A DNA stretch of 28,444 nt from Zygophlyctis sp. KS116 (GCA_054661495.1 BAAFSQ010000125.1:1-28444), one strand, 5' to 3'; positions 1 to 9,312 are shown, counted from the first letter of the stretch. Notes: generated by a model from the sequence alone, not told the origin. Translations and numbers: made by a program.

Positions 1-141
1 ATGGGACAAATCATGTCTTTACAGCTTTTCGGTGACCTTTTGATAGTATTTGCAGTTAATTCGGACAAGACATTTAAAAGATTTAGAGAAACCAATAAGA
101 GAATTTTAAACATTTTTCAAGATTTTTTTAGAACTAAATAG

Positions 142-275
142 AGAACCTTTTTTTATTATTGCAGCGGCACTTGACGGCAGACGGCATAAAATTTGTCAGC
201 GAGCTTCCGTGTGTTTTCATTGGTAAACCAAAGGTTTTGGCGGTAACTGAGTGGCTTATCTCAGAGCTATATTAG
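142..275 (+). CDS. 3' terminal exon of an unidentified gene (partial)
   Basis: After a possible acceptor (AAATAG ending at 141) an open frame runs to TAG at 273-275 and encodes about 44 residues, including the stretches TADGIKFVSELPC and AVTEWLISELY. The composition (mixed hydrophobic and charged, no low complexity) looks like the folded C-terminus of a conserved protein, perhaps a winged-helix or similar small domain, but I do not recognise the family. The rest of the gene would lie upstream of the window or in positions 1-45, where a separate open frame starts; no convincing GT donor joins the two. An alternative acceptor is at 164 (TTGCAG). I see the frame; that it is coding is inference. 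Confidence 0.35.
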
Positions 276-398
276 GAATTTAGTAGTACGAGGGCGCATT
301 TCGGCGAAACAAAACGCACGCTCGAACTGGTTAGGATGTTTTTAATTTGCTCTTTTTGCGCGTTTTCTTCTCACAGCGCTAATAAACAAATTTGAGCC

Positions 399-805
399 AT
401 GAGTGCTTCCAATGATGAAAGAACAGCTCCGACAGACCGCAGTCCAGCCCAAAAAAGTGTTGAAAACAGTGATTTGACGCTCTCAGCAGAGGAAATTCTT
501 CAACTGAATAACTTGTAGTTTTCTCAAAGAAGGAAGTATATATAGCTGTATTTATGCTCATAGATGTTTTCGAGGGAAGATATATGATCGGACGTAGAAG
601 TAGGAATGGTTCTGTGAATGCTAGAACGATTGGGGCAGCATCTTGGGGAGATTCTCCCAATCCAGGAGAAACTTGTGGTCATCTTACATGTGGAAAAGAT
701 TTGCGATGTTCCAGTTGTTCAACTAGGAATCCCTTTTGTAAATCCAAACGTTGTAATATACAGCGATACAGATGTACTAAAAAGTCAGACATGGAGAGTT
801 TTTAA
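399..805 (+). other. Ambiguous reading frames, possibly a small spliced Cys-rich gene or gene remnant
   Basis: An ATG at 399 opens 39 codons that end at TAG 516-518. A GTAG donor at 515 lies just before that stop, and acceptors ending at 545 or 563 lead into a frame that reaches a further plausible intron, 594-624 (31 bp, GTAG to CTAG). Joined this way the frame runs to TGA-free sequence ending at TAA 803-805 and includes a Cys-rich segment, GETCGHLTCGKDLRC, followed by four more cysteines. That segment matches the G-E-x-C...C-x-x-G-L-x-C repeat seen in the secreted protein at 6392-7276. No signal peptide is seen, and a second open frame (618-815) overlaps it. It may be a real small gene, a decayed family member or chance. 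Confidence 0.25.
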
Positions 806-815
806 CATTGTTTAG

Positions 816-1117
816 AAAGTAAATAAATGTTTATTTTGACTTTCGAAGCTGAAAAACTTATGTTGAGATCATTGGTGAAACAAATAAAATCAAGAGTCTT
901 GATTAAAGACTGATATTATTTGGATGGTTGGACGGTTGGATGGTTGGACGGTTGGACGGTTGGATGGTTGGATGGTTGGATGTGGCACTGATTCACGTTC
1001 TAGTAAAATCTAATAAGAGAATAAGAGTTATATTATACTAAAATTAAGTAGTTATAATTGCAGTTTTAAACGTTTCTCAACACAACAAACAAGGAAAAAC
1101 GCTAAAAGAAGAGTCAA
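816..1117. other. Gene-free AT-rich spacer with a minisatellite
   Basis: This 302-bp stretch upstream of the SRP receptor gene has no open frame of note. It holds the 8-bp tandem repeat listed separately at 921-982, an AATAAA-like tail just after the preceding frame (near 822-828), and AT-rich sequence likely to contain the promoter of the next gene. I found no convincing tRNA or snoRNA in it. Confidence 0.6.
921..982 (+). repeat. 8-bp minisatellite, unit TGGAYGGT, about 7.75 copies
   Basis: Seven complete units and one partial unit follow without interruption. The only variation is at the fifth base of each unit (T, C, T, C, C, T, T, T in order). The strand is G-rich and purine/pyrimidine mixed, so it lies well outside the local base composition. 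It sits about 135 bp upstream of the SRP receptor start codon, in non-coding sequence. A role as a binding array or as a length-variable locus is inference. Confidence 0.9.
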
Positions 1118-2582
1118 ATGGATAGTTTTTGTATTCTGGACAAGGGAGGGTGGATCTTGTATTCTTTTGGAGAAATCAATCCTGTAGAAATTAATGTAGA
1201 ATTGGATTTATTTTTACAAAATTCAAATGAAAATGTCTCAAGCAAAAAGGATTTTGTTATTGTTGGAAACTTGTCTGGAAAGGGCATATTGTTGGATAGA
1301 TTTATTAATTTGTATCAAGCTAAAACAAGAGATTTAAACACAAAATTCAATCAAGAAGTTGCAAAAATACTCTCTACAAATTCAAAATCTATTCAAAATA
1401 AATACAAGAAAAAGGAAAAATCTAAAAAGAATTCAAATAGTTTGAAAAATGATTTGGATTTTTCAGATGTCACAGACTCAAGAAAAACTAGTCTAAATAC
1501 TCTAGAAAATTACTCTCCAGAGTTACAAGACTCTCAAGACTCTGGGATTCAAGAAAATAATATTCTAAATATTTTCTCTATTCTAAATAAAAAGAAAATA
1601 TCTGGAAAAGACTTGAATCCAGTCTTGGAAACATTTAAAACGCATTTAGTTGGAAAAAATGTTGCAAATGAAATTGCTCAGGAAATTGTGATGCAAGTAG
1701 AAAAAGAGGTGCTAGGACAATTGCAATCTAGAGTTTTTGACTCTATAGACTCAAAAATAAGGAATAGTTTAAATGATATTCTTTCAAGGATATTGACTCC
1801 AAAGACTTGTATAGATCTCATTAGTGATATAAAGAACATTAAGAGTTTAAAAAGACCTTTTACAATGGTTTTTGTTGGTGTGAATGGAGTAGGTATGTAT
1901 TTAACTTGGTAAAATGGGTTTACAAGAAATTTCTAAAATTAGGGAAATCTACTAATTTATCAAAAGTGTGTTTTTGGCTCTTGCAAAATAAATTTAAAGT
2001 TTTGATTGCTGCTTGCGATACATTTAGGTCTGGTGCAGTAGAGCAATTAGGAGTTCATGTTAGGAATTTAAGGGATTTAGATACAGATGTTAAGTTGGAA
2101 TTATTTAATAGAGGCTATGGGAAGGATCCTGCAAGTATTGCGAAAGAAGCTATACAATATGGTATTTTAGAGATTTTTTTAAAGATGTAGGTAAAAATAA
2201 TGGCTTTGATGTGGTTTTGATTGATACAGCTGGAAGAATGCAAAATAATGAGCCTTTAATGAGAGCTTTGGCTAAATTAGTGTCATTAAATGATCCTGAT
2301 AGGATTTTATTTGTTGGGGAAGCTTTGGTTGGAAATGAAGCGGTAGATCAATTATCCAAATTTAATAAGGCATTGGTTGATTTTTCTGGAAAAGCTGAAC
2401 CAAGACAGATTGATGGGATAATTCTTTCAAAGTTTGATACGATTGATGATAAAGTTGGGGCTGCAATAAGTATGACTTATACGACAGGTCAGCCTATTTA
2501 TTTTGTGGGTACTGGACAGACATATACAGATTTACGTAAACTGAATGTTAAAAGTGTGGTGAATTCGCTATTAAGCAAATAA
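1118..2582 (+). CDS. SRP101: Signal recognition particle receptor subunit alpha
   Basis: This is the SRP-family GTPase of the ER membrane that docks the SRP-ribosome complex at the translocon. Exons 1118-1892, 1943-2161 and 2191-2582 give 461 residues; the introns are 50 and 29 bp. The N-terminus ([18 protein letters not shown]) is the SRX/longin-type domain that binds the beta subunit; a Lys/Ser/Asn-rich linker follows, then the NG domain. GTPase motifs are visible: GVNGVGKST with its P-loop split by intron 1 (about 254-262), [18 protein letters not shown] (343-349), the G4-like SKFD and a closing GTGQ. The protein is shorter than animal homologues (about 600), mainly in the linker. Its stop lies 21 bp from the convergent RhoGAP gene. 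The symbol follows the yeast name; identity is secure from the motifs. Confidence 0.95.
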
Positions 2583-2603
2583 TCAATTATTAAAAAATTT
2601 ATA

Positions 2604-4715
2604 TTAATCTTCTTGACCAATTTGAAAGGCTGATTCTTTTTCGATCGGTGTTGGTTCCTGTACTTTTTTCTCTTGAAGCGGTTGCTTGTCAATGGGTTTC
2701 ATTGTATCAGCAGATAGAGATTCGACAGAAAACTTCCTAATTGTTGGATCGTCATAATAGTCTTGAGATTCAATCACTGATGATCCATCAAGAGATTCAC
2801 GTAAACTTGCTTCTAACTCATCCATGGAAGTTTGAGTGGAAAGCACTTCTAGCGAAAAAATATCTTCAAAGTGTACAATCAAATCCTAAAAATTAAAAAA
2901 GAATAATCATACCTTGACCAACCTAGAAGGATGTTTATCATGAAGCGTTAATTTTGTTTCTTGCTAAAAAGTTAAAAGCCAAACAAACTTACCTCGGGCC
3001 GTAAAATCAGAGGACCCAGGACAACTGATAATTCGTTAAGCTTCTGTTCGTCCGGTTTTGATGAATTAACCATTTCAAACCAATACTTAATCATATACAG
3101 CAAAACATGAAAATGAGAAGATGGCATACTAGATAGCACACTCCTCAGAGAATTGAGACGCATGGCGCTCTGATCATCAGATTCTAAATATTAATTGCAA
3201 ATGTAATACTAGACAAATATAGAATCTTTAATGGGTCATAAATCTCATTAGAGCATAAAGAGTTCGGCAAATCCAAGAGATATCTCGCCAATAAACCAAT
3301 TACAGCCGTTATCGGGTAAGTTTTAAGAACATGTCTTTGAACACTTCCAGAATTACATAAATTAATAAGCTTGTAAACATCTTGATGATCAATATCATAA
3401 TTTATCCAAGAATCCAATTGCGACTCTACCCCAATTTGAGTCGAAAAATATTCAGAAATCACTTCCAATGTTTTTGTAATAATTATTGGTATTTTCCTGT
3501 TAAATTTTCTCACAATTTGATCCAAAGACACACCAAAAACAATTTCAGGACCATTATAATGATTTCTGTAAATAATTGGTTTAATTCTAGTAGAACCTGT
3601 TCTATACTGTTCTATAATCATTAAAACCTCTTTTTCTGGATCCATCATTTCTATAAAAACTCCCAAATGTTGTTTAGACTCTTCATATATACTTGGATCA
3701 GAAGAGTCTACATCTATAATCATTTTAAAAGCCTTTTTCATAATTAAAACACGGTCCTTGATCTCTTGTTCCACTTTCATCATGAACTCTAAACTCTTTT
3801 CTTCCAATAACAATCTTGTATTTTGCCCTAATTGTACTAATTTCCTATATTCTAAATCTGCAACATCTGCTTCTCTCTTTGCAATCTTGCTAGGTTTTTC
3901 ATTTTCCTATTTTATCAACTCTTAAAAAATACCATATACATCTTTTTCCATTTAACATGAGAATTTGAGATTTTACTTAAAAATCCTCTATTTATCAATT
4001 CATTTAAAAACATTATTGACTCTTCAACACTAATTTCTAAATGACTTGAAATCAATCCTTCTAAAGTCTCTAATGAGCAACAATCTTTAGTAACTGTTAA
4101 AAATCCCTTGATATCTTCCATTTTCCCTTCTTTTTGAAGAAAAAAACAAGTATTATTAAATTCTTCTACCGTCATATTAACAGATCCTATAGTTATAATT
4201 AAATCTAGAGAGTCTATAGTCTCTAAAGGCTCAGATTCTTTAGCCTCATCCGCCTTTTGATATTTCCCACTAGCATAAGTCCCAGACGCGAGAATTTCCT
4301 TTATTTGCTTTTCTAGAGTTTTAGAGAGCCCATCTATTTCCTGTTTCAATGCAGAAAAATCCTTTAGATAAGATTTCAACTCTAAAATAACATTTTTGAG
4401 ATTTTTAGATTTCATTTTTTGGACATTATTAAAGTTGTAAATTTCCTGTTGATACGCTACTAGACTCTGATCCAATGACTTGAGTTGCATGTTTGATGCT
4501 AGATCTAATTTTAGAGAATATGTTTCTTGAGCTAAAACTTTAGATTCCAAGAGAGAAATCAAGTCTGAAATTACTTGATTTGACTGCAAATGTCTAGAAT
4601 ATAGTACAGATATCCCATCTTTACAATTAAACAATTCTAAAATTACTATCGGACCAGAAATGCTGCTGAAATTTTGACATTTTGTGGAATTTTTGGATTT
4701 TTGTCGTTTGACCAA
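2604..4715 (-). CDS. F-BAR / DEP / RhoGAP domain protein (Rgd2-like)
   Basis: Exons on the minus strand are 4715-3933, 3906-3210, 3183-2993, 2963-2913 and 2885-2604 (introns 26, 26, 29 and 27 bp), giving 667 residues. The order matches yeast Rgd2: an FCH/F-BAR first half (about 15-150), a DEP-like domain inserted at about 183-261, the second F-BAR half (about 262-395), then a RhoGAP fold (about 400-620) with FGVSLDQ, the YLLDLP helix, SVVLGPLILRPE and a final HDKHPSRLVKDLI. Proteins of this type bind curved membrane and act on Rho/Cdc42 GTPases at the cortex. The usual G-[IF]-[FY]-R arginine-finger loop is not visible; the corresponding loop reads YFSTQIGVESQLDSW. It is divergent from eIF2B beta across a 94-bp shared promoter region. 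The C-terminal 60 residues are Ser/Glu-rich and probably disordered. Confidence 0.88.
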
Positions 4716-4775
4716 AAATTTTAAATCAAATTATTAGGATATAAAATTCTAATATTAAACATTTTTATATCCACC

Positions 4776-4802
4776 ATGCTCAGTTCTCGAGATAAGGAGT
4801 GA
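4776..4802 (+). promoter_or_regulatory. Candidate uORF in the eIF2B beta leader
   Basis: An ATG in the sequence context CCACCATGC opens an 8-codon frame that ends in TGA seven bases before the main start at 4810. It is out of frame with the main gene (34-bp offset) and I see no splice that would join them. The context is the best Kozak-like match I noticed in the window. Whether it is transcribed depends on the unknown transcription start site. Confidence 0.45.
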
Positions 4803-4809
4803 AAATCAA

Positions 4810-5762
4810 ATGATAAAGGTTGATGAATTCTGTGATAAACTGAGGAGAAGACAGGTTTCAGGATCATTTGCGGTGGCTCTAGAAACAGGAAAACTAATCA
4901 AGAATTTAATCGGACACTTGACAAAAGCTCTGGATGTAGAAGAAATTGTTGGAAGGATTGGACAATTGTTGATTACTGCTCAGCCAATTGAATTTGCTTC
5001 TGGGAATATGATCAAGAGAATATTTCATCTGATCAAAGAAGAGGGAGATGATGTAGACTTAAATTTAGATTATCCAGAAGAAGAGTCTCTAGGTGCTGTG
5101 ATTCGTCAAGGGATCTCTGAACTTTTAGATGAAATTGAAAATTCAAGTGCAAATATTGCATCGCAGGCTTTAGAACATATTCACTCTAATGAAATTATTC
5201 TTACAATGGGACATTCAATAGATGTAGAAGCTTTTTTAAAACAAGCTGGTAGAGTACGCAAATTTCAAGTAATTGTTTTGGAAACTTGTCCTAGTTTTAA
5301 AGGTCAAGAAATGGCATGTTCACTCTCTGAATCAGGAATAGATACAACTGTTATTAATGATTCTGCAGTTTTTGCAGTCATGTCTAGAGTTAACAAGGTT
5401 TTATTAGGTGCTCATGCAGGTAAATTCATCTTTTTTTAAAAAATATAGTTACTGCGAATGGTGGATTGATTTCTACTTCTGGAAGTCTAAATGTGGCTAT
5501 AGCTGCTTCTTATCATTCTATACCTTTAGTAATATGTGCTGGATTATATACAATGACACCAACATACCCATACTCTACAGAAGAACTAAACTTATTTTCA
5601 TGTCCTGCACCTTTTGAATTCAAAAGAGATGATTTAGATTTAATATCTCCTGAATTTGATTATATACCTCCTACTCTATTAGCATTGTTTATTACAAATG
5701 TAGGGCCTCATCCTCCCTCTTATATTCGGAAATTACTCGTAGAGTCGTATGGAAGAGAATAA
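4810..5762 (+). CDS. GCD7: Translation initiation factor eIF2B subunit beta
   Basis: eIF2B beta is a regulatory-core subunit of the guanine nucleotide exchange factor for eIF2, acting in the cytosol and mediating the response to eIF2alpha phosphorylation. Exons 4810-5419 and 5449-5762 are joined over a 29-bp intron and give 307 residues. Family hallmarks are NIASQALEHIHSNEIILT, MGHSIDVEAFLKQA, the INDSAVFAVMSRVNKVLLGAHAV-type core, TANGGLISTSGSLNVA after the splice, and the terminal FDYIPPTLLALFITNVG / PSYIRKLL. The match to the beta subunit rather than alpha or delta is based on the C-terminal segment. It is somewhat shorter than human EIF2B2 at the N-terminus. A strong-context uORF precedes it. 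Confidence 0.94.
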
Positions 5763-5861
5763 AGTCATCTAGTAGTTAAGCAGTGTTTATATTAGTAGAG
5801 AGATTGTCCAAGCAAATGATCAAAATATGCGCTTTCATGATAAGCCTTGGATTCCTTGAAA

Positions 5862-6307
5862 ATGATTGGGATTCTCTTTATAATATATTTGAATGTCTTG
5901 TGTGTCTTGTCTCAAACATCTCTCCCAGCGTGTCATGTCAGGATGTGTGCTCTCTTTCGTGATCAGGTGAATCCAGAGTTACTCAAGAGATCTTCTGGTT
6001 GGAAGACGGCTGGCACTGTTAGAGGTGGTGACTGTGAAGCATCATGTAACAATCCTCAACGAGTGTTAAAATGCTTTTTTACACTTGATAAACGGATTCG
6101 CTCCGAAGAAATTCAAAGAGGTATATGGGTTTGTGAAAAGGATGTTACAGTCAAAAAAGAAGAAAAGGTTGGTGGTATTGCTCCAACATGTGAAGGAGCT
6201 GCATGTAGTAAAGGTATGTATGGAAAAAAATAACCATAGGCGTTTCATTCTCGCCAACCAGACTTTTAAAGATACTTCTCATAAGTTTATTTTGGGTGCT
6301 GATATAG
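5862..6307 (+). CDS. Small secreted Cys-rich protein, possibly GPI-anchored (paralogue 1)
   Basis: The start is the first ATG (5862), which gives a clear signal peptide (MIGILFIIYLNVLCVLS). Exons 5862-6213 and 6240-6307 across a 26-bp intron give 139 residues; read through unspliced, the frame stops at 6233 (123 residues). A module of about 70 residues follows the signal: LPACHVRMC, a GWKTAG segment, CEASCNNPQR, LKC and GIWVCEK. It is clearly paralogous to the next gene but has only one degenerate downstream repeat. If the intron is used, the protein ends in a short hydrophobic tail (LLKILLISLFWVLI) that resembles a GPI-attachment signal. I do not recognise the N-terminal module. Role at the cell surface or outside is inference from the signal peptide and cysteines. 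Confidence 0.75.
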
Positions 6308-6391
6308 ATTTTTCAAGTTTAGACATGATAGTGGCTTCAAATTGCCGCTGCAATCTAAAAATAAACAAGTTCTCTATTTAGATCTAAAAAA

Positions 6392-7276
6392 ATGTTTGAA
6401 ATTCTCTTTTTGATTTCTCTAAATCTTTTAAATGTCTTCTCAAAAATGCCTGTTCCTACTCTTCCGGCATGCCATGAAAAGATGTGTGATCTCTTTTCCG
6501 ATCCTGTAAATTCACAGTTGGTAAAGGAATCTGGCGGATGGAATAAATCAGGCGGAGTTAAAGGTGGGCACTGTGAAGCATCATGTTCAAATCCTGAGAG
6601 AAAATTAAGATGTTCTTACACCTATGATAAAGCATTACGACCTGATGATATCCAAAGAGGTATATGGATTTGTGAGAAAGCAAGCACTGCCAAGGCTGGA
6701 GAAAAATGTACTGGTTTCACTACAGGTTGTGAAGACGGATTTAAGTGTAGTAAAAGTATTTGTGTAGAAAATAGCACCCCTGCACCAAAAGGAGAACCAT
6801 GTTCAGATACTGTAAATTGTGAAAAAGGTCTTCAATGCATGGAAGGTACTTGCTTTGCTACGACCAGCAAGAAAGGAGCAAGTTGTGGAGGTTCACACTA
6901 CACAGTATGTGAAGAAGGACTTGAATGCAGTAAAAGAATATTTGTTTGTGAAAGTAAAACTGCCAAGAAAGGTGAATCTTGTGGAGGTTTTTCCGATATG
7001 GCATGTGTAAAAGGACTTAAATGTTATGAAACAAACACTGACGATGTAGGTACTTGTGTAAACGAGATCTCCAACCAAGGAGAGATCTGTGGAAGTCATA
7101 CAGATATTAAATGTGCAAAAGGACTCCGATGCCAACGTCAAAGTCAAAACCCAGGCACTGATGGAACTTGTGTGTCTCCAAAGATACGAAACCTCAGAAA
7201 GGGTGGAGGACTACGTACTATAGCAAAACAACTTCCTGCACCTATTATTGATCAACCAAAAAGTGAGTCTAAATAA
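6392..7276 (+). CDS. Secreted protein with five tandem Cys-rich repeats (paralogue 2)
   Basis: An intronless 294-residue protein with a signal peptide (MFEILFLISLNLLNVFS). The N-terminal module (LPACHEKMC, SGGWNKSGG, CEASCSNPER, GIWICEK) matches the upstream gene almost segment for segment. It is followed by five repeats of about 28-36 residues with the pattern G-x-x-C-x(4-6)-C-x-x-G-[LF]-x-C-x(n)-C, beginning GEKCTG, GEPCSD, GASCGG, GESCGG and GEICGS, separated by Lys/Thr-rich linkers. The spacing recalls small disulfide modules such as Dickkopf-N or EB, but I would not assign a family. The last 30 residues lack cysteine and end without a hydrophobic tail, so it is probably released. Together with its neighbour it is a likely lineage-specific surface or secreted pair. 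Confidence 0.82.
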   Translation: MFEILFLISLNLLNVFSKMPVPTLPACHEKMCDLFSDPVNSQLVKESGGWNKSGGVKGGHCEASCSNPERKLRCSYTYDKALRPDDIQRGIWICEKASTAKAGEKCTGFTTGCEDGFKCSKSICVENSTPAPKGEPCSDTVNCEKGLQCMEGTCFATTSKKGASCGGSHYTVCEEGLECSKRIFVCESKTAKKGESCGGFSDMACVKGLKCYETNTDDVGTCVNEISNQGEICGSHTDIKCAKGLRCQRQSQNPGTDGTCVSPKIRNLRKGGGLRTIAKQLPAPIIDQPKSESK

Positions 7277-7357
7277 ATTTCGACTGGTGTGTAACGATGC
7301 AGAATAATTTGAGATGTACATTAATTTGTAGAGTCGAACCATTCAATAGAGTATTGT

Positions 7358-8686
7358 ATGGTAAGTAAAAATTTAAAGGATATTATTAGGAAATTATTAC
7401 CTTTTAATTTGGCGATAAAAAAAATGAAAAATTCATCATCGCCATTGGAAACTTCACCGTCTACATCCACCAAAAAAAGAAAAATATCAAGTCTAGCCAA
7501 AGTCGTAAGAGAGTCATCACCGCAGCCTTATCACCCGCACTCAGATTTAGAAGCGGGAGATGTTTTTGTTGTTGGGTCTGGAGATTGTGGGCAACTGGGT
7601 CTTGGACAAGATGTTTTAGAAAAGGAAAGACCTGCACTTTTAGAGTTTTTCAGAGACAAGGAAATTATTCAAGTCAAGGCAGGTGGACTGCATAATCTTG
7701 CATTATCTAAATCAGGCCTGGTGTATTCTTGGGGTTGTAATGATCAATGTGCATTAGGACGTGGAGGAGAAGAGACAGAACCTGGTCTTGTTTCTGGGTT
7801 ACCTTCCTCAGTCATAAGTCTTGCTTGTGGTGACTCTTGCTCTGTAGCATTAACTAGTGACGGGACAGTATTTTGTTGGGGGACTTTTAGGGATAATAAT
7901 GGAATTTTTGGATTATTTTGTGATTCAAGCGTACAATCTGTACCAAGATTAGTCAAAGAATTAAGGAATATTATTTTTATTGATGCAGGTGCAAATCATA
8001 TTGTTGCAGTTTCTAGGGAAGGAAAAGTATATACATGGGGTGTAGGAGAACAAGGACAATTGGGACGTAAAGTCATGTCTAGACATGTTAAAGAATCTTC
8101 TTTAATTCCAAGACCTATAAATTTCCGTCCATACAAACTATCAAATAAGTTTAAAAAGGCTTTTGCTGGAGGATATCATACATTTTTACTTCATGAAACT
8201 GGATATTTATTCTCTTGTGGACTTAATAATTATGGACAATTAGGAACAGGAGATACAAATTCTGTAGAAATTCCTGAACAAGTATCTTTAATTGAAAATG
8301 TTGTTAGTGTTGGAGGAGGAGAACATCATTCAGTTGCATTAGATGCACTAGGTAAAAATATCCCAACTTAAATCCTAGGTCGTGTCTGGACATGGGGAAG
8401 AAGTGACTCTGGACAATGTGGGATAGAGACTGATCAGGATCATATTCCTGAACCTTGTTTAATTCCTAACTTATGTGATATGACTCATGTATCAGCTGGA
8501 GGGGCATTTTGTCTGAGTAGCAATTCTAAATCTCTGTATGGATGGGGCTATGGAGAGATGGGACAATTAGCTAATGAATCACAAGACTCTCGAACCCCAC
8601 ATTTATTTTCATTAAAGGAACGAGGTATACTAGACATGGCGGCTGGTGGACAGCATTCTGTTTTATTGCTGACTTTCAAAAAATAA
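7358..8686 (+). CDS. RCC1: RCC1-type Ran guanine nucleotide exchange factor
   Basis: Exons 7358-8351 and 8379-8686 (27-bp intron) give 433 residues. RCC1 loads GTP on Ran at chromatin and so sets direction for nuclear transport and spindle assembly. The seven-bladed propeller is visible as repeats of the type VYSWGCNDQCALG, VYTWGVGEQGQLG, LFSCGLNNYGQLG, VWTWGRSDSGQCG and LYGWGYGEMGQLA, each preceded by a V-x-AGG-x-H or G-x-x-H strand. A basic segment STKKRKISSL before the propeller fits a nuclear signal. The start is uncertain: a canonical 29-bp intron (7361-7389) begins directly after the first ATG and would destroy this frame; then the in-frame ATG at 7424 (411 residues, starting MKNSSSPLE) would be used. 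The latter gives a more typical RCC1 N-terminus. Confidence 0.92.
7361..7389 (+). other. Candidate 5' leader intron of RCC1
   Basis: The 29-bp segment begins GTAAGT and ends ATTATTAG, the same size and form as the coding introns here. If it is removed, the ATG at 7358 would open only a six-codon frame ending in TAA, so translation would more likely start at 7424. It could equally be unspliced coding sequence. Confidence 0.4.
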
Positions 8687-8759
8687 ATTATTTAAAACCT
8701 TTTTGGAGTAATTTTAATTCTATAAATTGCATTAAATTGCAGTATTTTATAATTTTCCA

Positions 8760-9312
8760 ATGAGAAAAGTGATATTCCCTAAAAAAGTCTCTACAATAGC
8801 TATTCCTTCCTTATCTTCCAAAGTCTCTTCCCAACTCTCTGTAATTTCTAATCAAGCCTTAATAGTCTCAAACAAGTTTATTTCATCATCTTCTCCTCCT
8901 GTTAAACTATTTATTTACACTGGAGCAACTCTGTCTCTTGTTCCTATTGTTGTATTTGCAATTTGGGTCTCTTTAACACTTGTTGGTTCTGTTGCATCTG
9001 CAGTTATTGGAGTCTTGATCTTGGAAGGATCATTTATTCTAATTGGATTATCTGTTCTAGTTCCTACATTAAGTGCAATTGTAGCGGTAATTTTATTTTT
9101 AAATTTAATAATTAGATTAGTGGAACTATTGCAATTACTTACGCAACAGGAGGAATAGGAATGTCTAGTATTGACTATGTAGTAGATAAGATTAAGAGAC
9201 TACAATTGAATTCTAAATTTTTACTAGAAAATGGAAGACGTGGAAGAAGTAAGAAGAGGTAATTTATTTTAAATTTATTTTTAGGAGAGAAGCAAGAGAG
9301 ATTCTTGAATAA
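8760..9312 (+). CDS. Promethin / LDO-like membrane protein
   Basis: Exons 8760-9086, 9116-9258 and 9285-9312 (introns 29 and 26 bp) give 165 residues. Unspliced, the frame would stop early at 9158 in a less sensible tail; the spliced frame continues the hydrophobic region and then reads YATGGIGMSSIDYVVDKIK, which fits this family. The architecture is a Ser-rich N-terminus (about 1-48), a continuous hydrophobic region (about 50-130) with internal prolines and glycines suited to membrane hairpins, and a basic tail ending RSKKRREAREILE. Promethin/LDAF1 and yeast Ldo16/45 help seipin build lipid droplets at the ER. The family call rests on pattern and hydrophobic layout, not on a unique motif. 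Any small multi-pass ER protein is the alternative. Confidence 0.6.

Noticed and set aside
379-660. Minus-strand open frame of 93 residues
   Set aside because: Composition is irregular, it overlaps the more plausible plus-strand frames, and no family feature or splice signal supports it.
618-815. Plus-strand frame with a VVQLGIPFVNPNVVIY segment
   Set aside because: It looks protein-like but competes with the Cys-rich frame, has no upstream continuation, and I could not match it to a family; left inside the ambiguous feature.
857-915. Possible C/D box snoRNA (ATGTTGA ... CTGA)
   Set aside because: The C box has a mismatch and there is no terminal stem or D' box that I can see.
1261-1290. 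Possible 21-bp intron in the SRP receptor N-terminus
   Set aside because: It is in frame without a stop, and the unspliced sequence aligns acceptably with SRX domains of normal length.
5847-5861. Upstream extension of the first Cys-rich protein from a TTG
   Set aside because: Not an ATG; the ATG at 5862 begins exactly at a good signal peptide.
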